A stretch of DNA of 32,916 nucleotides from Burkholderiales bacterium (lineage in GTDB: Bacteria; Pseudomonadota; Gammaproteobacteria; Burkholderiales; Burkholderiaceae_D). The stretch is taken from assembly GCA_947475815.1 (NCBI GenBank), contig CANJOT010000013.1:1-32916 (forward strand), in the 5' to 3' direction. The translations under genes and the position numbers were made by a program. Positions 23,491 through 32,310 of this stretch are shown here, in pieces; position 1 is the stretch's first letter, and every line of letters begins with the position of its first letter. The notes below the pieces were generated by a model that was not told where the DNA came from, ran no database searches, and saw nothing but the letters and a program-made list of their open reading frames with translations.

Positions 23491-25053
23491 TCATTGCCCC
23501 TCGTCATGCTCCAGACCGAGTTCCTGGATCTTCCGGGTAATGGTATTGCGACCGATGCCCAGACGATGAGCGGCCTCAATGCGGCGCCCGCCGGTGTGGC
23601 GCAAAGCCACCCGAATGACGGCGGCCTCAAACTGTCGCGTCAGCTGCTCCATGACCTGCTCGCCGCCCTGCGACAGCAGGCCTGCGGCAGCGCGCGCCAG
23701 TTCTTCTTCCCAGCCGCCCTCCACAACGCTGGCCGGCTCGCTACTTGCCGGTAACAGACTGGCGGGCAAACTGGCAGATACGCTGGCAGGTACGCTGACA
23801 GGCGCGCTGGCCGGGGCATTGGCGGCCGGCATGTCGGCCTCGGGCTTGCCCGCTGACCGGCCGAGGGCGCGCGCCTTCAAGGCGGCATCGGGTGCACGCA
23901 TTTCGGGGGGCAGATCTTTCACCTCGACCATCTGTGCCGGCGCCATCACGGTCAGCCAGTGACAGAGGTTTTCCAGCTGACGCACGTTGCCCGGAAAGCT
24001 CAGGGTACACAAGACCTTCATGGCGGCATCCGAAATGCGCTTGGTTTCCACGCCCAGATCCTTGGCGCTTTTCTGCAGGAAATTGCGTGTCAGCAGCGGG
24101 ATGTCTTCGGCGCGCTCACGCAGCGCTGGCAGGCGCAGGCGGATGACGTTGAGGCGGTGATACAGGTCTTCGCGGAACAGGCCCAGGTGCACCAGTTCAT
24201 CGAGGTTCTGGTGGGTCGCGGCAATCACGCGCACGTTGGCCTTGAGCGGACTGTGGCCGCCGACGCGGTAGAAGTGGCCGTCCGACAGCACACGCAACAA
24301 ACGCGTCTGCAACTCGGCTGGCATGTCGCCGATTTCATCGAGGAACAGGGTGCCGCCTTCGGCCTGTTCGAAGCGGCCGCGGCGCATGGTCTGCGCGCCG
24401 GTGAAAGCGCCACGCTCGTGGCCAAACAACTCGGACTCAAGCAGGTCTTTGGGTATGGCCGCGGTATTGAGCGCGATGAACGGCTGGTTGGTGCGCGGGC
24501 TGTGCTTGTGCAGGGCCTTGGCGACCAGTTCCTTGCCGGAACCCGACTCGCCGGTAATAAGCACCGTGACGTTGGACTGGGCCAGCCGGCCGATGGCACG
24601 AAACACATCCTGCATGGCCGGCGCCTGCCCAAGGATCTCGGGCGTGGCTTCAATTTTTTCTTCGACGCCGGCTTCGCGCAGACTTTCTTCGACGGCGCGG
24701 CGGATCAGCTCGACGGCCTGATCGACATCAAAAGGCTTGGGCAGGTATTCAAAAGCACCGCCCTGAAAGGCCGACACGGCCGACTCGAGATCGGAAAACG
24801 CGGTCATGATGATGACCGGCAGGCCGGGGTGTTTCGCCTTGGCTTTGGCGAGCAGCTCGAGCCCGGCATTGGCGGTGATACCGCCCGGCATGCGGATGTC
24901 AGACACCAGGACCTGAGGCGAGCCCTGCTCGAGGGCGGCCAGCGCCTCCTGTGCATTGCTGAAGGTACGGCAGGGCAAACTCTCGCGCGCAAGCGTTTTT
25001 TCGAGAACCCAGCGGATCGACTGATCGTCGTCAACTACCCAGATTGGCTTCAT
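23491..25053 (-). CDS. ntrC: NtrC, nitrogen-regulation sigma-54 activator
   Basis: A 520-residue response regulator. Order: receiver (about 1-120; acidic D8-D10, phosphoacceptor D52 in VSDIRMPGG, lysine in YLPKPFD), AAA+ domain (about 140-375; Walker A GESGSGKE, the sigma-54 contact loop ELFGHERGAFTGA, RVIAATHQNLDE), and a Fis-type HTH at the end (RIEAAHRLGIGRNTITRKIQ). NtrC is usually about 470-480 residues; the excess is a low-complexity A/P/S/V linker (about 410-435) before the HTH. It acts with NtrB upstream and should bind the enhancer sites in front of glnA. The ribosome binding site is weak. Confidence 0.96.
   Translation of the reverse strand: MKPIWVVDDDQSIRWVLEKTLARESLPCRTFSNAQEALAALEQGSPQVLVSDIRMPGGITANAGLELLAKAKAKHPGLPVIIMTAFSDLESAVSAFQGGAFEYLPKPFDVDQAVELIRRAVEESLREAGVEEKIEATPEILGQAPAMQDVFRAIGRLAQSNVTVLITGESGSGKELVAKALHKHSPRTNQPFIALNTAAIPKDLLESELFGHERGAFTGAQTMRRGRFEQAEGGTLFLDEIGDMPAELQTRLLRVLSDGHFYRVGGHSPLKANVRVIAATHQNLDELVHLGLFREDLYHRLNVIRLRLPALRERAEDIPLLTRNFLQKSAKDLGVETKRISDAAMKVLCTLSFPGNVRQLENLCHWLTVMAPAQMVEVKDLPPEMRAPDAALKARALGRSAGKPEADMPAANAPASAPVSVPASVSASLPASLLPASSEPASVVEGGWEEELARAAAGLLSQGGEQVMEQLTRQFEAAVIRVALRHTGGRRIEAAHRLGIGRNTITRKIQELGLEHDEGQ
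23759..23818 (-). repeat. 12-bp tandem repeat in the ntrC linker
   Basis: Five imperfect 12-bp units based on CTGGCAGGTACG on the plus strand (23759, 23771, 23783, 23795, 23807), encoding a repeating four-residue A/P/S/V pattern in the hinge between the AAA+ and DNA-binding domains. The repeat keeps the frame. Confidence 0.8.
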
Positions 25054-25089
25054 CGTTTCGTTTCACAGCTCATATTCACAGCCCCTAGT

Positions 25090-25122
25090 CGCAGCCTTTG
25101 CGCAGCCTTTGCGCAGCCTTCG
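25090..25122. repeat. 11-bp tandem repeat between ntrB and ntrC
   Basis: CGCAGCCTTTG occurs twice (25090-25100, 25101-25111) and once with one change (25112-25122) in the 133-bp gap between ntrB and ntrC. No gene or clear promoter is visible there. Confidence 0.75.
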
Positions 25123-25186
25123 CGGCGCTGGTCGTCAGCCAGCCCGCTCAGCTTGTTGAACCCATGCCGCCGGCCGGGTAAAACGA

Positions 25187-26308
25187 CTACGGCAACGGCA
25201 GCAAGATCTTGAAATCGGTCCGGCCTGGACGACTCTCGCATTCAATCACTCCGTGATGCTGCTGCACGAAAGTCTGCGCCAAAGTCAGTCCAAGACCGCT
25301 TCCGCCCTCACGGCCGGACACCAGCGGAAAGAAAATTCTCTCCTTGATATCTTCCGGAATGCCCGGACCATTGTCGATGACATGCAATTCCAATGCCAGC
25401 CGGTAGCGTTTTTTTGCAATCGTGACCTGGCGGGCAATGCGCGTGCGAAATATGATCTCCGCCGGCTCGCCGCCGGCAATGAAATTGCGCAGCGCCTGCG
25501 CGGCATTGTGGGCGATATTGAGCAATGCCTGGATCAACTGCTCCTTGTCACCGCGGAATTCGGGCACGCTGGTGTCATAGTCGCGCTCGATGTCCAGTCC
25601 CTTGGGAAATTCTGCCAGGATGACGCTGCGCACCCGCTCGCAGACCTCATGCACGTTCACATCACCAACGATATGCGGCCGGCGATGCGGCGCCAGCAGC
25701 CGGTCGACCAGCGTCTGCAGCCGGTCGGCTTCCTTGATGATCACCTGGGTATATTCGCGAAACTCAGGGGCATTGAGCTCGAGTTCGAGCAACTGCGCCG
25801 CGCCGCGGATGCCGCCCAGCGGGTTCTTGATCTCGTGAGCCAAATTGCGAATCAGCTCACGGTTGGCCTGCGTCTGGTCGAGGATACGTTCTTCGCGGTC
25901 AAACTTGATCTGTGCTTCGATGGCCTGCAGTTCGAGCACGACCGGGGCGTGCGGCTCATCAATGAGCACGGTGATGATGCCGTGCAATTGCAGCGCTTCG
26001 CGCTGATAACGCTCGAGCGTCAGGTCGAGGCGCTTGTTGCTGAAGGTGAACAGCAGGGCCTCCTCGAACAGCGCGTCAATCACCTTGCCATTGGTGAACA
26101 GGCGCGAAAATTTCTGCGATACCAGCGTCTTGAAGGAAAAATCGAGCAGGGTTTCGGCTGCCGTGTTGGCAAAATCGACCCACCCGTCGGCGTCAAGAAT
26201 GATGACCGCTGAGGTCAGCAGGTCCAGCGCAGCATAACGCACGGCGTTCTCGCGGCCAGCCTTGCCAGCACCGCGGCCCCCGGGTTTAAACGATGACTCG
26301 ATCGACAT
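25187..26308 (-). CDS. glnL: NtrB (GlnL), nitrogen-regulation sensor kinase
   Basis: A 373-residue cytoplasmic histidine kinase. A PAS domain (about 25-130) is followed by the phosphorylated H-box RNLAHEIKNPLGGIRG (H158), the N-box (QALLNIAHNAAQAL), and the G-boxes HVIDNGPGIPEDIKERIFFP and GREGGSGLGLTLAQ. Controlled by PII proteins, it phosphorylates NtrC when nitrogen is scarce. There is no membrane segment. The start at 26308 has only a weak ribosome binding site. It lies 133 bp upstream of ntrC and 75 bp downstream of the DUF4124 gene, within the glnA cluster. Confidence 0.95.
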   Translation of the reverse strand: MSIESSFKPGGRGAGKAGRENAVRYAALDLLTSAVIILDADGWVDFANTAAETLLDFSFKTLVSQKFSRLFTNGKVIDALFEEALLFTFSNKRLDLTLERYQREALQLHGIITVLIDEPHAPVVLELQAIEAQIKFDREERILDQTQANRELIRNLAHEIKNPLGGIRGAAQLLELELNAPEFREYTQVIIKEADRLQTLVDRLLAPHRRPHIVGDVNVHEVCERVRSVILAEFPKGLDIERDYDTSVPEFRGDKEQLIQALLNIAHNAAQALRNFIAGGEPAEIIFRTRIARQVTIAKKRYRLALELHVIDNGPGIPEDIKERIFFPLVSGREGGSGLGLTLAQTFVQQHHGVIECESRPGRTDFKILLPLP

Positions 26309-26383
26309 GATTGGCAGGCCGCCGGCTGCGCCGGTCGGCCCTGTTCCCTAGGTAAACCGCACCGCCCGCCGGCGGCAAAGCAC

Positions 26384-26941
26384 TTACTGGAGTTTTCCCA
26401 GTTCGCTCTTGACCGAGTTGATATCGCCCTGCACGCGATCAAGGTCATCTTTCATGCGCTGCACGCGATCGGTGTAACGCTGGTAGTTGCGCTCGTCGCC
26501 CTGACGCTCGGGCTGGCCGTTGCTGTACGCCTTGGCCAGTTCGGCATAACGTGCTTCCTGAGCGCGCAACTCTTCTTCCAGAATGCGTTTGCGATCCGTG
26601 TCACGCGCCCGCTGGGTGGGTGCATCGACCCGTGGAAAGGCGGCAGGCGTGGGGGACGATGCAGACGGGGCCGGTCGTGCCGGCGCTGCAGCCGGCGGGC
26701 GCGGCAGCGCAGTGGGCGCCGGCAGCACCACGGAGGGCTCAATGTTCAGACGTGAGCAATTGCGCTCATCGGCCGGTGGCCGGTTGGTATATTCAACGCG
26801 CCCGTCGGTCATGGTGCACTTGAACATGTTGTCCTGAGCGTTCGCTCCGGTGGGGGCAAACACCAGCGGGACAAGCGCGAGCACGCCACACACCAGCAGC
26901 GTGCGGCCGAGTTCAACAGACAGAAAACGGTGTTTATTCAT
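26384..26941 (-). CDS. DUF4124-domain exported protein
   Basis: A 185-residue secreted protein: signal peptide (about 1-36, ending GANA-QDN), a short DUF4124 domain with two cysteines (MFKCTMTDGRVEYTNRPPAD, then NCSRL), a proline/alanine linker (about 72-100) and a C-terminal coiled coil (about 110-185, charged with heptad-like spacing). The gene sits between glnA and ntrB, as in related betaproteobacteria by recall, but no link to nitrogen control is known. The ATG has no strong ribosome binding site. Function unknown. Confidence 0.8.
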   Translation of the reverse strand: MNKHRFLSVELGRTLLVCGVLALVPLVFAPTGANAQDNMFKCTMTDGRVEYTNRPPADERNCSRLNIEPSVVLPAPTALPRPPAAAPARPAPSASSPTPAAFPRVDAPTQRARDTDRKRILEEELRAQEARYAELAKAYSNGQPERQGDERNYQRYTDRVQRMKDDLDRVQGDINSVKSELGKLQ

Positions 26942-27019
26942 GTATCAATGGTCGGGTCTCTGAACTGCCAAGTCTAGGGCAAACGTGGCGTCATGACAAT
27001 CAATCCGGGACCATCAACA

Positions 27020-27052
27020 AAAACGGCGCGCAGCCAGGCTGCACGCCGTTTT
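27020..27052 (-). terminator. Strong terminator of glnA
   Basis: A 16-bp stem with one mismatch: left arm AAAACGGCGCGCAGCC (27020-27035), right arm GGCTGCACGCCGTTTT (27037-27052), with a very short loop. On the minus strand it is followed by TTTTTGTTG, so it fits a Rho-independent terminator, and the A/T ends of the stem make it potentially bidirectional. It lies 35 bp past the glnA stop. Confidence 0.88.
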
Positions 27053-27087
27053 CGTGTCTGATCAATCATCGACCAGAAGCGCTGACT

Positions 27088-28503
27088 TTACGACGAGTAA
27101 TACATATCGAACTCGATCGGATGCGTGGTCATGCGGAAACGCGTGACTTCCTGCATCTTCAGGTCGATATAGGCATCGATCATTGAATCGGAGAACACGC
27201 CACCCTTGGTCAGGAAGCTGCGATCACGGTCGAGGTAGCCGAGGGCTTCGTCGAGCGAGGAACAGACCGTCGGCACGAGCGCGTCTTCTTCCGGCGGCAG
27301 GTGGTACAGATCCTTGGTGGCAGCTTCGCCCGGATGGATCTTGTTTTCAACACCGTCCAGACCAGCCATCAACAGTGCCGCGAAGCACAGATACGGGTTG
27401 GCCATGGGGTCCGGGAAGCGCGCTTCAATGCGACGGCCCTTGGGGTTGGGCACGTGCGGAATGCGGATCGAGGCCGAACGGTTGCGCGACGAGTAAGCCA
27501 GCTTGACCGGCGCTTCGAAGCCCGGCACCAGACGCTTGTACGAGTTGGTACCCGGGTTGGTGATGGCGTTGAGGGCGCGGGCATGCTTGATGATGCCGCC
27601 GATGTAATACAGGGCGTAGTCGGACAGACCGGCGTAGCCGTTGCCGGCAAACAGGTTCTGGCCGTCTTTCCAGACTGACTGGTGCACGTGCATGCCCGAA
27701 CCGTTGTCACCAACGATGGGCTTGGGCATGAAGGTCGCCGTCTTGCCATAGCTGGCGGCAACGTTCCAGACCACATACTTGAGGATCTGCGTCCAGTCTG
27801 CACGCTGCACCAGCGAGGAGAACTTGGTGCCGATTTCACACTGACCAGGCGCGGCCACTTCGTGGTGATGCACCTCAACCGGCACGCCGAGCGATTCGAG
27901 GATCAGAACCATCTCGGAACGCATGTCCTGCAAGCTGTCAACCGGTGGCACGGGGAAATAACCGCCCTTGATGCCGGGACGGTGGCCGAGATTGCCGCCT
28001 TCAAATTCCTTGCCGGTGGACCACGGTGCTTCTTCCGAATTGACCTTGACGAAGCAGCCCGACATATCGGCGCCCCAGGTGACGGAATCAAAAATGAAGA
28101 ATTCGGGTTCCGGGCCGAAGTAGGCGGTGTCGCCCAGACCGGAGGCCTTGAGGTAGGCTTCAGCGCGCTTGGCGATCGAACGCGGGTCGCGGTCGTAACC
28201 TTTGCCATCGGACGGCTCAATGACGTCACAGGTCAGCACGATGGTCGACTCTTCGAAGAAGGGATCGACATACGCAGTGGAAGGATCAGGAATGAGCAGC
28301 ATGTCGGATGCTTCGATGCCCTTCCAGCCGGCAATCGAAGAACCATCAAAGGCGTGGCCTGATTCGAATTTGTCCATGTCGAACTGCGAAACCGGCACCG
28401 TGACGTGCTGCTCCTTGCCCCGGGTATCGGTGAAACGGAAATCAACGAACTTGATTTCGTTGTCCTTCGCCATTTTCAACACATCTGCGGCGGTCATGCC
28501 CAT
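27088..28503 (-). CDS. glnA: Type I glutamine synthetase
   Basis: A 471-residue GlnA that makes glutamine from glutamate, ammonia and ATP, as a dodecamer. Typical segments: [58 protein letters not shown] and NRSASIRIP. The adenylylation site is conserved: Y400 in [10 protein letters not shown], so the enzyme is probably switched by GlnE. AGGAG 9 nt upstream supports the ATG at 28503; ATG at 28497 is an alternative. Upstream lie a sigma-54 promoter and NtrC-type sites, and ntrBC are encoded downstream, so nitrogen-responsive transcription is expected. A strong terminator follows. Confidence 0.98.
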   Translation of the reverse strand: MGMTAADVLKMAKDNEIKFVDFRFTDTRGKEQHVTVPVSQFDMDKFESGHAFDGSSIAGWKGIEASDMLLIPDPSTAYVDPFFEESTIVLTCDVIEPSDGKGYDRDPRSIAKRAEAYLKASGLGDTAYFGPEPEFFIFDSVTWGADMSGCFVKVNSEEAPWSTGKEFEGGNLGHRPGIKGGYFPVPPVDSLQDMRSEMVLILESLGVPVEVHHHEVAAPGQCEIGTKFSSLVQRADWTQILKYVVWNVAASYGKTATFMPKPIVGDNGSGMHVHQSVWKDGQNLFAGNGYAGLSDYALYYIGGIIKHARALNAITNPGTNSYKRLVPGFEAPVKLAYSSRNRSASIRIPHVPNPKGRRIEARFPDPMANPYLCFAALLMAGLDGVENKIHPGEAATKDLYHLPPEEDALVPTVCSSLDEALGYLDRDRSFLTKGGVFSDSMIDAYIDLKMQEVTRFRMTTHPIEFDMYYSS

Positions 28504-28617
28504 GGGATCAATCTCCTGGAAAGTTTAAAAAAAACCTGATCAATTTATTCGATGCGCCCGACGGTTTTTCCTCACGCAAGCCAAGGGTCCGGTACGGCGT
28601 TTATTCGGGCTGTAATA

Positions 28618-28634
28618 TAGCACTAACCATGCCA
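28618..28634 (-). promoter_or_regulatory. Sigma-54 promoter of glnA
   Basis: On the minus strand TGGCATGGTTAGTGCTA runs from 28634 to 28618. It matches the sigma-54 consensus TGGCAC-N5-TTGCW with GG and GC exactly 10 bp apart. Transcription would begin near 28608, giving a leader of about 105 nt before the glnA ATG. Confidence 0.82.
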
Positions 28635-28726
28635 TCTGGTGGATGGCTCGTCTGCACTTTTTTCTCGCAGACAAACCGGCTGCAACACCATCATCCGGCT
28701 GAATTCGGGCAAGAACGGGACGACAG

Positions 28727-28756
28727 CGCACCAATATAGTGCACCAATGTGGTACG
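28727..28756. promoter_or_regulatory. Two overlapping NtrC-type enhancer sites of glnA
   Basis: CGCACC-AATAT-AGTGCA (28727-28743) and TGCACC-AATGT-GGTACG (28740-28756) each match TGCACC-N5-GGTGCA at 10 of 12 positions and share four bases. The first is centred about 127 bp upstream of the predicted sigma-54 start, in the range of known glnA enhancers. Confidence 0.72.
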
Positions 28757-28766
28757 ACTCTATTTT

Positions 28767-28783
28767 TGCACCAGCAAGGTGCA
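28767..28783. promoter_or_regulatory. Perfect NtrC-type enhancer site of glnA
   Basis: TGCACC-AGCAA-GGTGCA is a perfect palindrome matching the NtrC consensus at 12 of 12 defined positions. Its centre is 40 bp (about four helical turns) from the centre of the first site, so dimers could bind on one face of the helix. It ends 7 bp before the stop codon of hemW. Confidence 0.85.
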
Positions 28784-28789
28784 GTTCTT

Positions 28790-30004
28790 TCAGGCCGGCA
28801 AAAACAGCGCCTGCAGATCATTCAGAAAGCGCTGACCCAATGCACTCGGGCGGATACGTTCGTGATCGCGCTCGATCAAACCACGCTGCTCGGCCTGTCG
28901 TAACTGCGCTTCAATGCTGGCCAGACTCAGGCCCGTACGCTCGACAAACATGTGCAAGGGAAAGCCCTCAGCGAGTCTCAGGGTATTCAACATGAACTCA
29001 AAGGGCAGATCCGCAGCGCTCACCTGAGACTCTTCCTGAATGAAGCGCCCGGATGCTGCTGCATCCAGATAAGAAGAAGGTTGCTTGAACCGGACCTGGC
29101 GGATGATGCGATCCGGAAAACTGAGCTTGCCATGCGCGCCGGCACCGATGCCGAGGTAATCACCGAAGCGCCAATAGTTGAGATTATGACGACTTTGCCG
29201 GCCGGCCTGCGCATAGGCCGACACCTCGTAGTGCTGGTAGCCGGCAGCGCCGGTCTGCGCGCTGATCATGTCCTGCATGGATGCGGCATCATCCTCATCG
29301 GGCAGCACCGGCGGAAACTTGGCAAACACGGTGTTGGGCTCAAGCGTCAGATGGTAGAGCGACAGATGCGGCGGCGCATAAGCGATGGCGGTATCGATGT
29401 CGGCCTGCGCCTCGGCCAGCGTCTGGCCAGGCAGCGCGTACATCAGATCAAGATTGAAATTGTCAAAATGACGCTGGGCAATGGCAAGCGCGCGATGCGC
29501 CTCGTTGTCATCATGCACCCGCCCGAGCGCCGCCAGATGACCCGCATGGAAACTCTGAATGCCGACCGACAGGCGATTCACGCCGCTGGCCCGGTAGGCG
29601 GCAAACTTGCCGGTCTCGAACGTGCCGGGATTGGCCTCGAGCGTAATCTCGGCGTCGGCTTCAAGCGGCAACAGGGCACGAATATCGGACAGCAGACGAT
29701 CCAGCCCCGCGGCGGACAGCAGGCTCGGGGTGCCGCCGCCAATGAACACCGCGTGCACCTTGCGCCCCCACACCAGCGGCAGGGACTGTTCCAGATCGGC
29801 ACGCAAGGCATCGAGATAACGCGTCTCGGGAATGTCCTCGATGCCGGCCGGATGCTGGTGCGAGTTGAAGTCGCAATACGGGCACTTGCGCAGACACCAG
29901 GGGTAATGCACATACAGGGTCAGGGGCGGCAGCGTCGCCAGACGGCCACCCGGCGCCTGCGCGCCACGGCGCTGCAACTGGCTGACGGGGATGATCGGAA
30001 TCAT
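28790..30004 (-). CDS. hemW: HemW, radical SAM heme chaperone
   Basis: A 404-residue radical SAM protein. The cluster motif C-x3-C-x2-C is in YVHYPWCLRKCPYCDFNSHQ, followed by VFIGGGTPSLL, EITLEANPGTFE, VNRLSVGIQSF and a C-terminal HemN-like domain. HemW was long annotated as an O2-independent coproporphyrinogen oxidase; it is now seen as a heme-binding chaperone that delivers heme to membrane cytochromes. The CxxxCxxC motif without the extra HemN N-terminus and the length of about 400 favour HemW over HemN. The ATG at 30004 overlaps the rdgB stop (ATGA); the frame is open upstream in rdgB. Last gene of the operon. Confidence 0.93.
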   Translation of the reverse strand: MIPIIPVSQLQRRGAQAPGGRLATLPPLTLYVHYPWCLRKCPYCDFNSHQHPAGIEDIPETRYLDALRADLEQSLPLVWGRKVHAVFIGGGTPSLLSAAGLDRLLSDIRALLPLEADAEITLEANPGTFETGKFAAYRASGVNRLSVGIQSFHAGHLAALGRVHDDNEAHRALAIAQRHFDNFNLDLMYALPGQTLAEAQADIDTAIAYAPPHLSLYHLTLEPNTVFAKFPPVLPDEDDAASMQDMISAQTGAAGYQHYEVSAYAQAGRQSRHNLNYWRFGDYLGIGAGAHGKLSFPDRIIRQVRFKQPSSYLDAAASGRFIQEESQVSAADLPFEFMLNTLRLAEGFPLHMFVERTGLSLASIEAQLRQAEQRGLIERDHERIRPSALGQRFLNDLQALFLPA

Positions 30005-30621
30005 GGCGCTGCCCCTGCGGCCGCATGAACGCGCAGCGACTCCAGCAGCCGGCTCAAAGCCAGCCCGCGATGGCTGATGCGGTTTTTTTCGTCGGCCGGC
30101 AACTCGGCGGCGGTCTTGCCCTGTTGCGGCAAAGAAAACCACGGGTCGTAACCAAACCCGCCCTGCCCGCGCGGACTGGCGATCACCTCGCCAAACCAGC
30201 TGCCCTCGGCAACCAGTGGTTGCGGGTCGGCGGCATGGCGCATCAACACCAGCACACAATGGTAATACGCGCGCCGGTCGGCATGCGCCGCAAGATCCGC
30301 CACCAGTTTCAGGCTGTTGCGCTCATCCGAGCGCGGCTCGCCGGCGTAACGCGCCGAATACACCCCCGGTGCCCCGCCCAAAGCAGGACAACAGATGCCA
30401 GAATCGTCGGCCAGTGCCGGCAGGCCGGTCAGCCTGCTGGCGTGACGGGCCTTGGCAAGGGCGTTCTCAAGAAAGGTATCGTGCGGCTCTTCAGCCTCGG
30501 ACACGCCCAGCTCGCCCTGCGCCACCAGAGTGATGTTCAGCGGTGCGAACAGTGCCGCGAACTCGCGCAGCTTGCCGGCATTATTTGAGGCCAGAACCAG
30601 CCGGTTGCCGGGAATCAGCAT
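30001..30621 (-). CDS. rdgB: RdgB/HAM1 non-canonical purine NTP pyrophosphatase
   Basis: A 206-residue house-cleaning enzyme that hydrolyses ITP, dITP and XTP to monophosphates, keeping them out of DNA. Family motifs: LVLASNNAGKLREF at the start, EEPHDTFLENALAKARHAS, LPALADDSGICCPALGG, GVYSARYAGE, and GQGGFGYDPWFSLP and SHRGLAL near the end. The length is near E. coli RdgB (197). The start lies 8 bp after the rph stop and the stop overlaps the hemW ATG by four bases. The rph-rdgB-hemW order is common in proteobacteria. Confidence 0.96.
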   Translation of the reverse strand: MLIPGNRLVLASNNAGKLREFAALFAPLNITLVAQGELGVSEAEEPHDTFLENALAKARHASRLTGLPALADDSGICCPALGGAPGVYSARYAGEPRSDERNSLKLVADLAAHADRRAYYHCVLVLMRHAADPQPLVAEGSWFGEVIASPRGQGGFGYDPWFSLPQQGKTAAELPADEKNRISHRGLALSRLLESLRVHAAAGAAP

Positions 30622-30629
30622 GCCGCGGC

Positions 30630-31352
30630 TCAGAGCCCGAGGGCGGCTTTCTGCGCGCTCATGAGCTGACCAATGCCGGCGCCGGCGAGGTCGAGCAAGG
30701 CGTTCATTTCCGCGCGGGAAAACGGTGCGCCCTCGGCCGTGCCCTGGATTTCGACGAAACCACCGGAGCCGGTCATGACCACGTTCATGTCGGTGTCACA
30801 GCCCGAATCTTCTTGGTAATCGAGATCCAGCAAGGGCACGCCGTCGACAACGCCAACCGACACGGCGGCCACAAAATCGCGAATCGGCGAGACCGTCAGC
30901 AGGCCCTGTTTGAGCAGCAGGCCAATGGCGTCATGGGCGGCGACAAAAGCACCGGTGATGGCGGCCGTGCGCGTGCCCCCATCCGCCTGCAGCACATCAC
31001 AGTCGAACTGGATGGTGCGCTCGCCCATGGCGGACATGTCGAACACACTGCGCAGGGAGCGACCAATGAGGCGCTGGATTTCCTGGGTGCGGCCGGACTG
31101 TTTGCCCTTGGCCGCTTCGCGGTCCATGCGGCTATGGGTCGAGCGCGGCAACATGCCGTATTCAGCCGTCAGCCAGCCCTGGCCGCGGCCTTTCAGAAAT
31201 CCGGGCACTTTCTCTTCAACACTGGCCGTGCACAGCACACGCGTGTCACCAAACGACACCAGCACGGAACCCTCGGCATGGCGGGTGAAATGCCGCGTAA
31301 TGGTGACCGGCCGCAGGGCGTTGGCCGCGCGGCCATTGGAACGTTGAGTCAT
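30630..31352 (-). CDS. rph: RNase PH
   Basis: A 240-residue phosphorolytic 3'-5' exoribonuclease that trims tRNA precursors, normally a hexamer of about 238-residue subunits. Recognisable segments: [80 protein letters not shown] and [20 protein letters not shown]. The phosphate-binding arginine region ([16 protein letters not shown]) is intact. The start at 31352 is the family N-terminus ([15 protein letters not shown]). It lies 17 bp after the PP2C gene. Confidence 0.97.
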   Translation of the reverse strand: MTQRSNGRAANALRPVTITRHFTRHAEGSVLVSFGDTRVLCTASVEEKVPGFLKGRGQGWLTAEYGMLPRSTHSRMDREAAKGKQSGRTQEIQRLIGRSLRSVFDMSAMGERTIQFDCDVLQADGGTRTAAITGAFVAAHDAIGLLLKQGLLTVSPIRDFVAAVSVGVVDGVPLLDLDYQEDSGCDTDMNVVMTGSGGFVEIQGTAEGAPFSRAEMNALLDLAGAGIGQLMSAQKAALGL

Positions 31353-31369
31353 GATGCGGGGTACTCCCT

Positions 31370-32299
31370 TTATTCTTTGGGCAGGGCCTGATTGGACCTG
31401 CGGATGCTTTCGCGGATTTCACGAATCGCTTTTTCAATCTCGTCGTCGGAGAGCGCGTCGACCACGCCCACCGGCAGAGTCGGGTTCGTCTGGCGAATGG
31501 TCGTGGTCATGGTGCCGACCGGCATGGTGAGCGTCGAGACGTCCACTTCCGTGAGTGTATCAGTGCCCTCCCAGGTCATGGCCAGCGCGGTCACATTGTC
31601 CGACGCCGCGCCAGCCTTGTTGAGCGCCACCTGGACGAGGTCGGGCACGGCTCGCATCACGGTGTGCGCGGCGAAGGCATTGACCATCATGGTATCGGAT
31701 ACCGACGACCACAGGCCATCCGAGCACAGCAGAATGGTATCGCCCGGCACCAGGCGCATCTTGCGCGAGATTTCGATGCGCGGACGCTCGGGCGAACCGA
31801 GGCAGTTGTAGACCTTGTTGCGATCCGGATGCGTCAGTGCTTCGAGCGGCGTGATCAACTGCTGGTCGACCAGGCTTTGAACGCGCGAATGATCGTGCGT
31901 CTGGCCGATGATCGCGCCTCCGCGCATCCAGTACAGGCGCGAATCACCGACGTGCGCCCAGTAGGCGTGGCCGTGCTGGATGACGCAGGCCACCACCGTC
32001 GTGCGTGGAAAATCGGGCAGACGGTGCATGGCCTTGTAACGCACAATTTCATCCTGGGCATTTTCCAGACTTTCCTGAAGAAAATGCAGCGGATGGCGCA
32101 GCGCCGGCGTCGCCGCACGCTGGAAATCGGCGCCGACGGTCTGCAGGGTGATCTGTGCCGCCATGTCGCCCTGGACATGCCCGCCCATGCCATCGGCCAC
32201 CAGCATCAGCAGGGCTTCGCGGGTATAGCAATACCCCATGCGGTCCTGGTTGGACTTGCGGCCGCCGGTCTTGCTTTCCTGGAATATCGAAAATCGCAT
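31370..32299 (-). CDS. PP2C-family Ser/Thr protein phosphatase
   Basis: A 309-residue PPM phosphatase that uses two metal ions to remove phosphate from Ser/Thr. Motifs: N-terminal [30 protein letters not shown] (metal-binding Asp), [25 protein letters not shown] and DNVTALAM. It ends with about 50 residues beyond the catalytic domain (about 255-309). AAGG just upstream of the ATG supports the start. It lies 11 bp after the Ser/Thr kinase gene, so kinase and phosphatase form a reversible pair. The natural substrates are not known. Confidence 0.93.
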   Translation of the reverse strand: MRFSIFQESKTGGRKSNQDRMGYCYTREALLMLVADGMGGHVQGDMAAQITLQTVGADFQRAATPALRHPLHFLQESLENAQDEIVRYKAMHRLPDFPRTTVVACVIQHGHAYWAHVGDSRLYWMRGGAIIGQTHDHSRVQSLVDQQLITPLEALTHPDRNKVYNCLGSPERPRIEISRKMRLVPGDTILLCSDGLWSSVSDTMMVNAFAAHTVMRAVPDLVQVALNKAGAASDNVTALAMTWEGTDTLTEVDVSTLTMPVGTMTTTIRQTNPTLPVGVVDALSDDEIEKAIREIRESIRRSNQALPKE

Positions 32300-32310
32300 G
32301 ATGCCTTGAA

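Noticed and set aside
23959-25212. 417-codon plus-strand open frame opposite ntrC.
   Set aside because: It is the antisense shadow of a fully recognisable ntrC gene; the protein has no family features.
27053-27075. TGATCAATCATCGA downstream of glnA as an FNR-type box.
   Set aside because: Only one half-site fits and it lies between a stop codon and a terminator.
28504-28789. Possible small gene in the 286-bp glnA-hemW gap.
   Set aside because: The frames there lack ribosome binding sites and protein-like composition; the region is explained by the sigma-54 promoter and enhancer sites.
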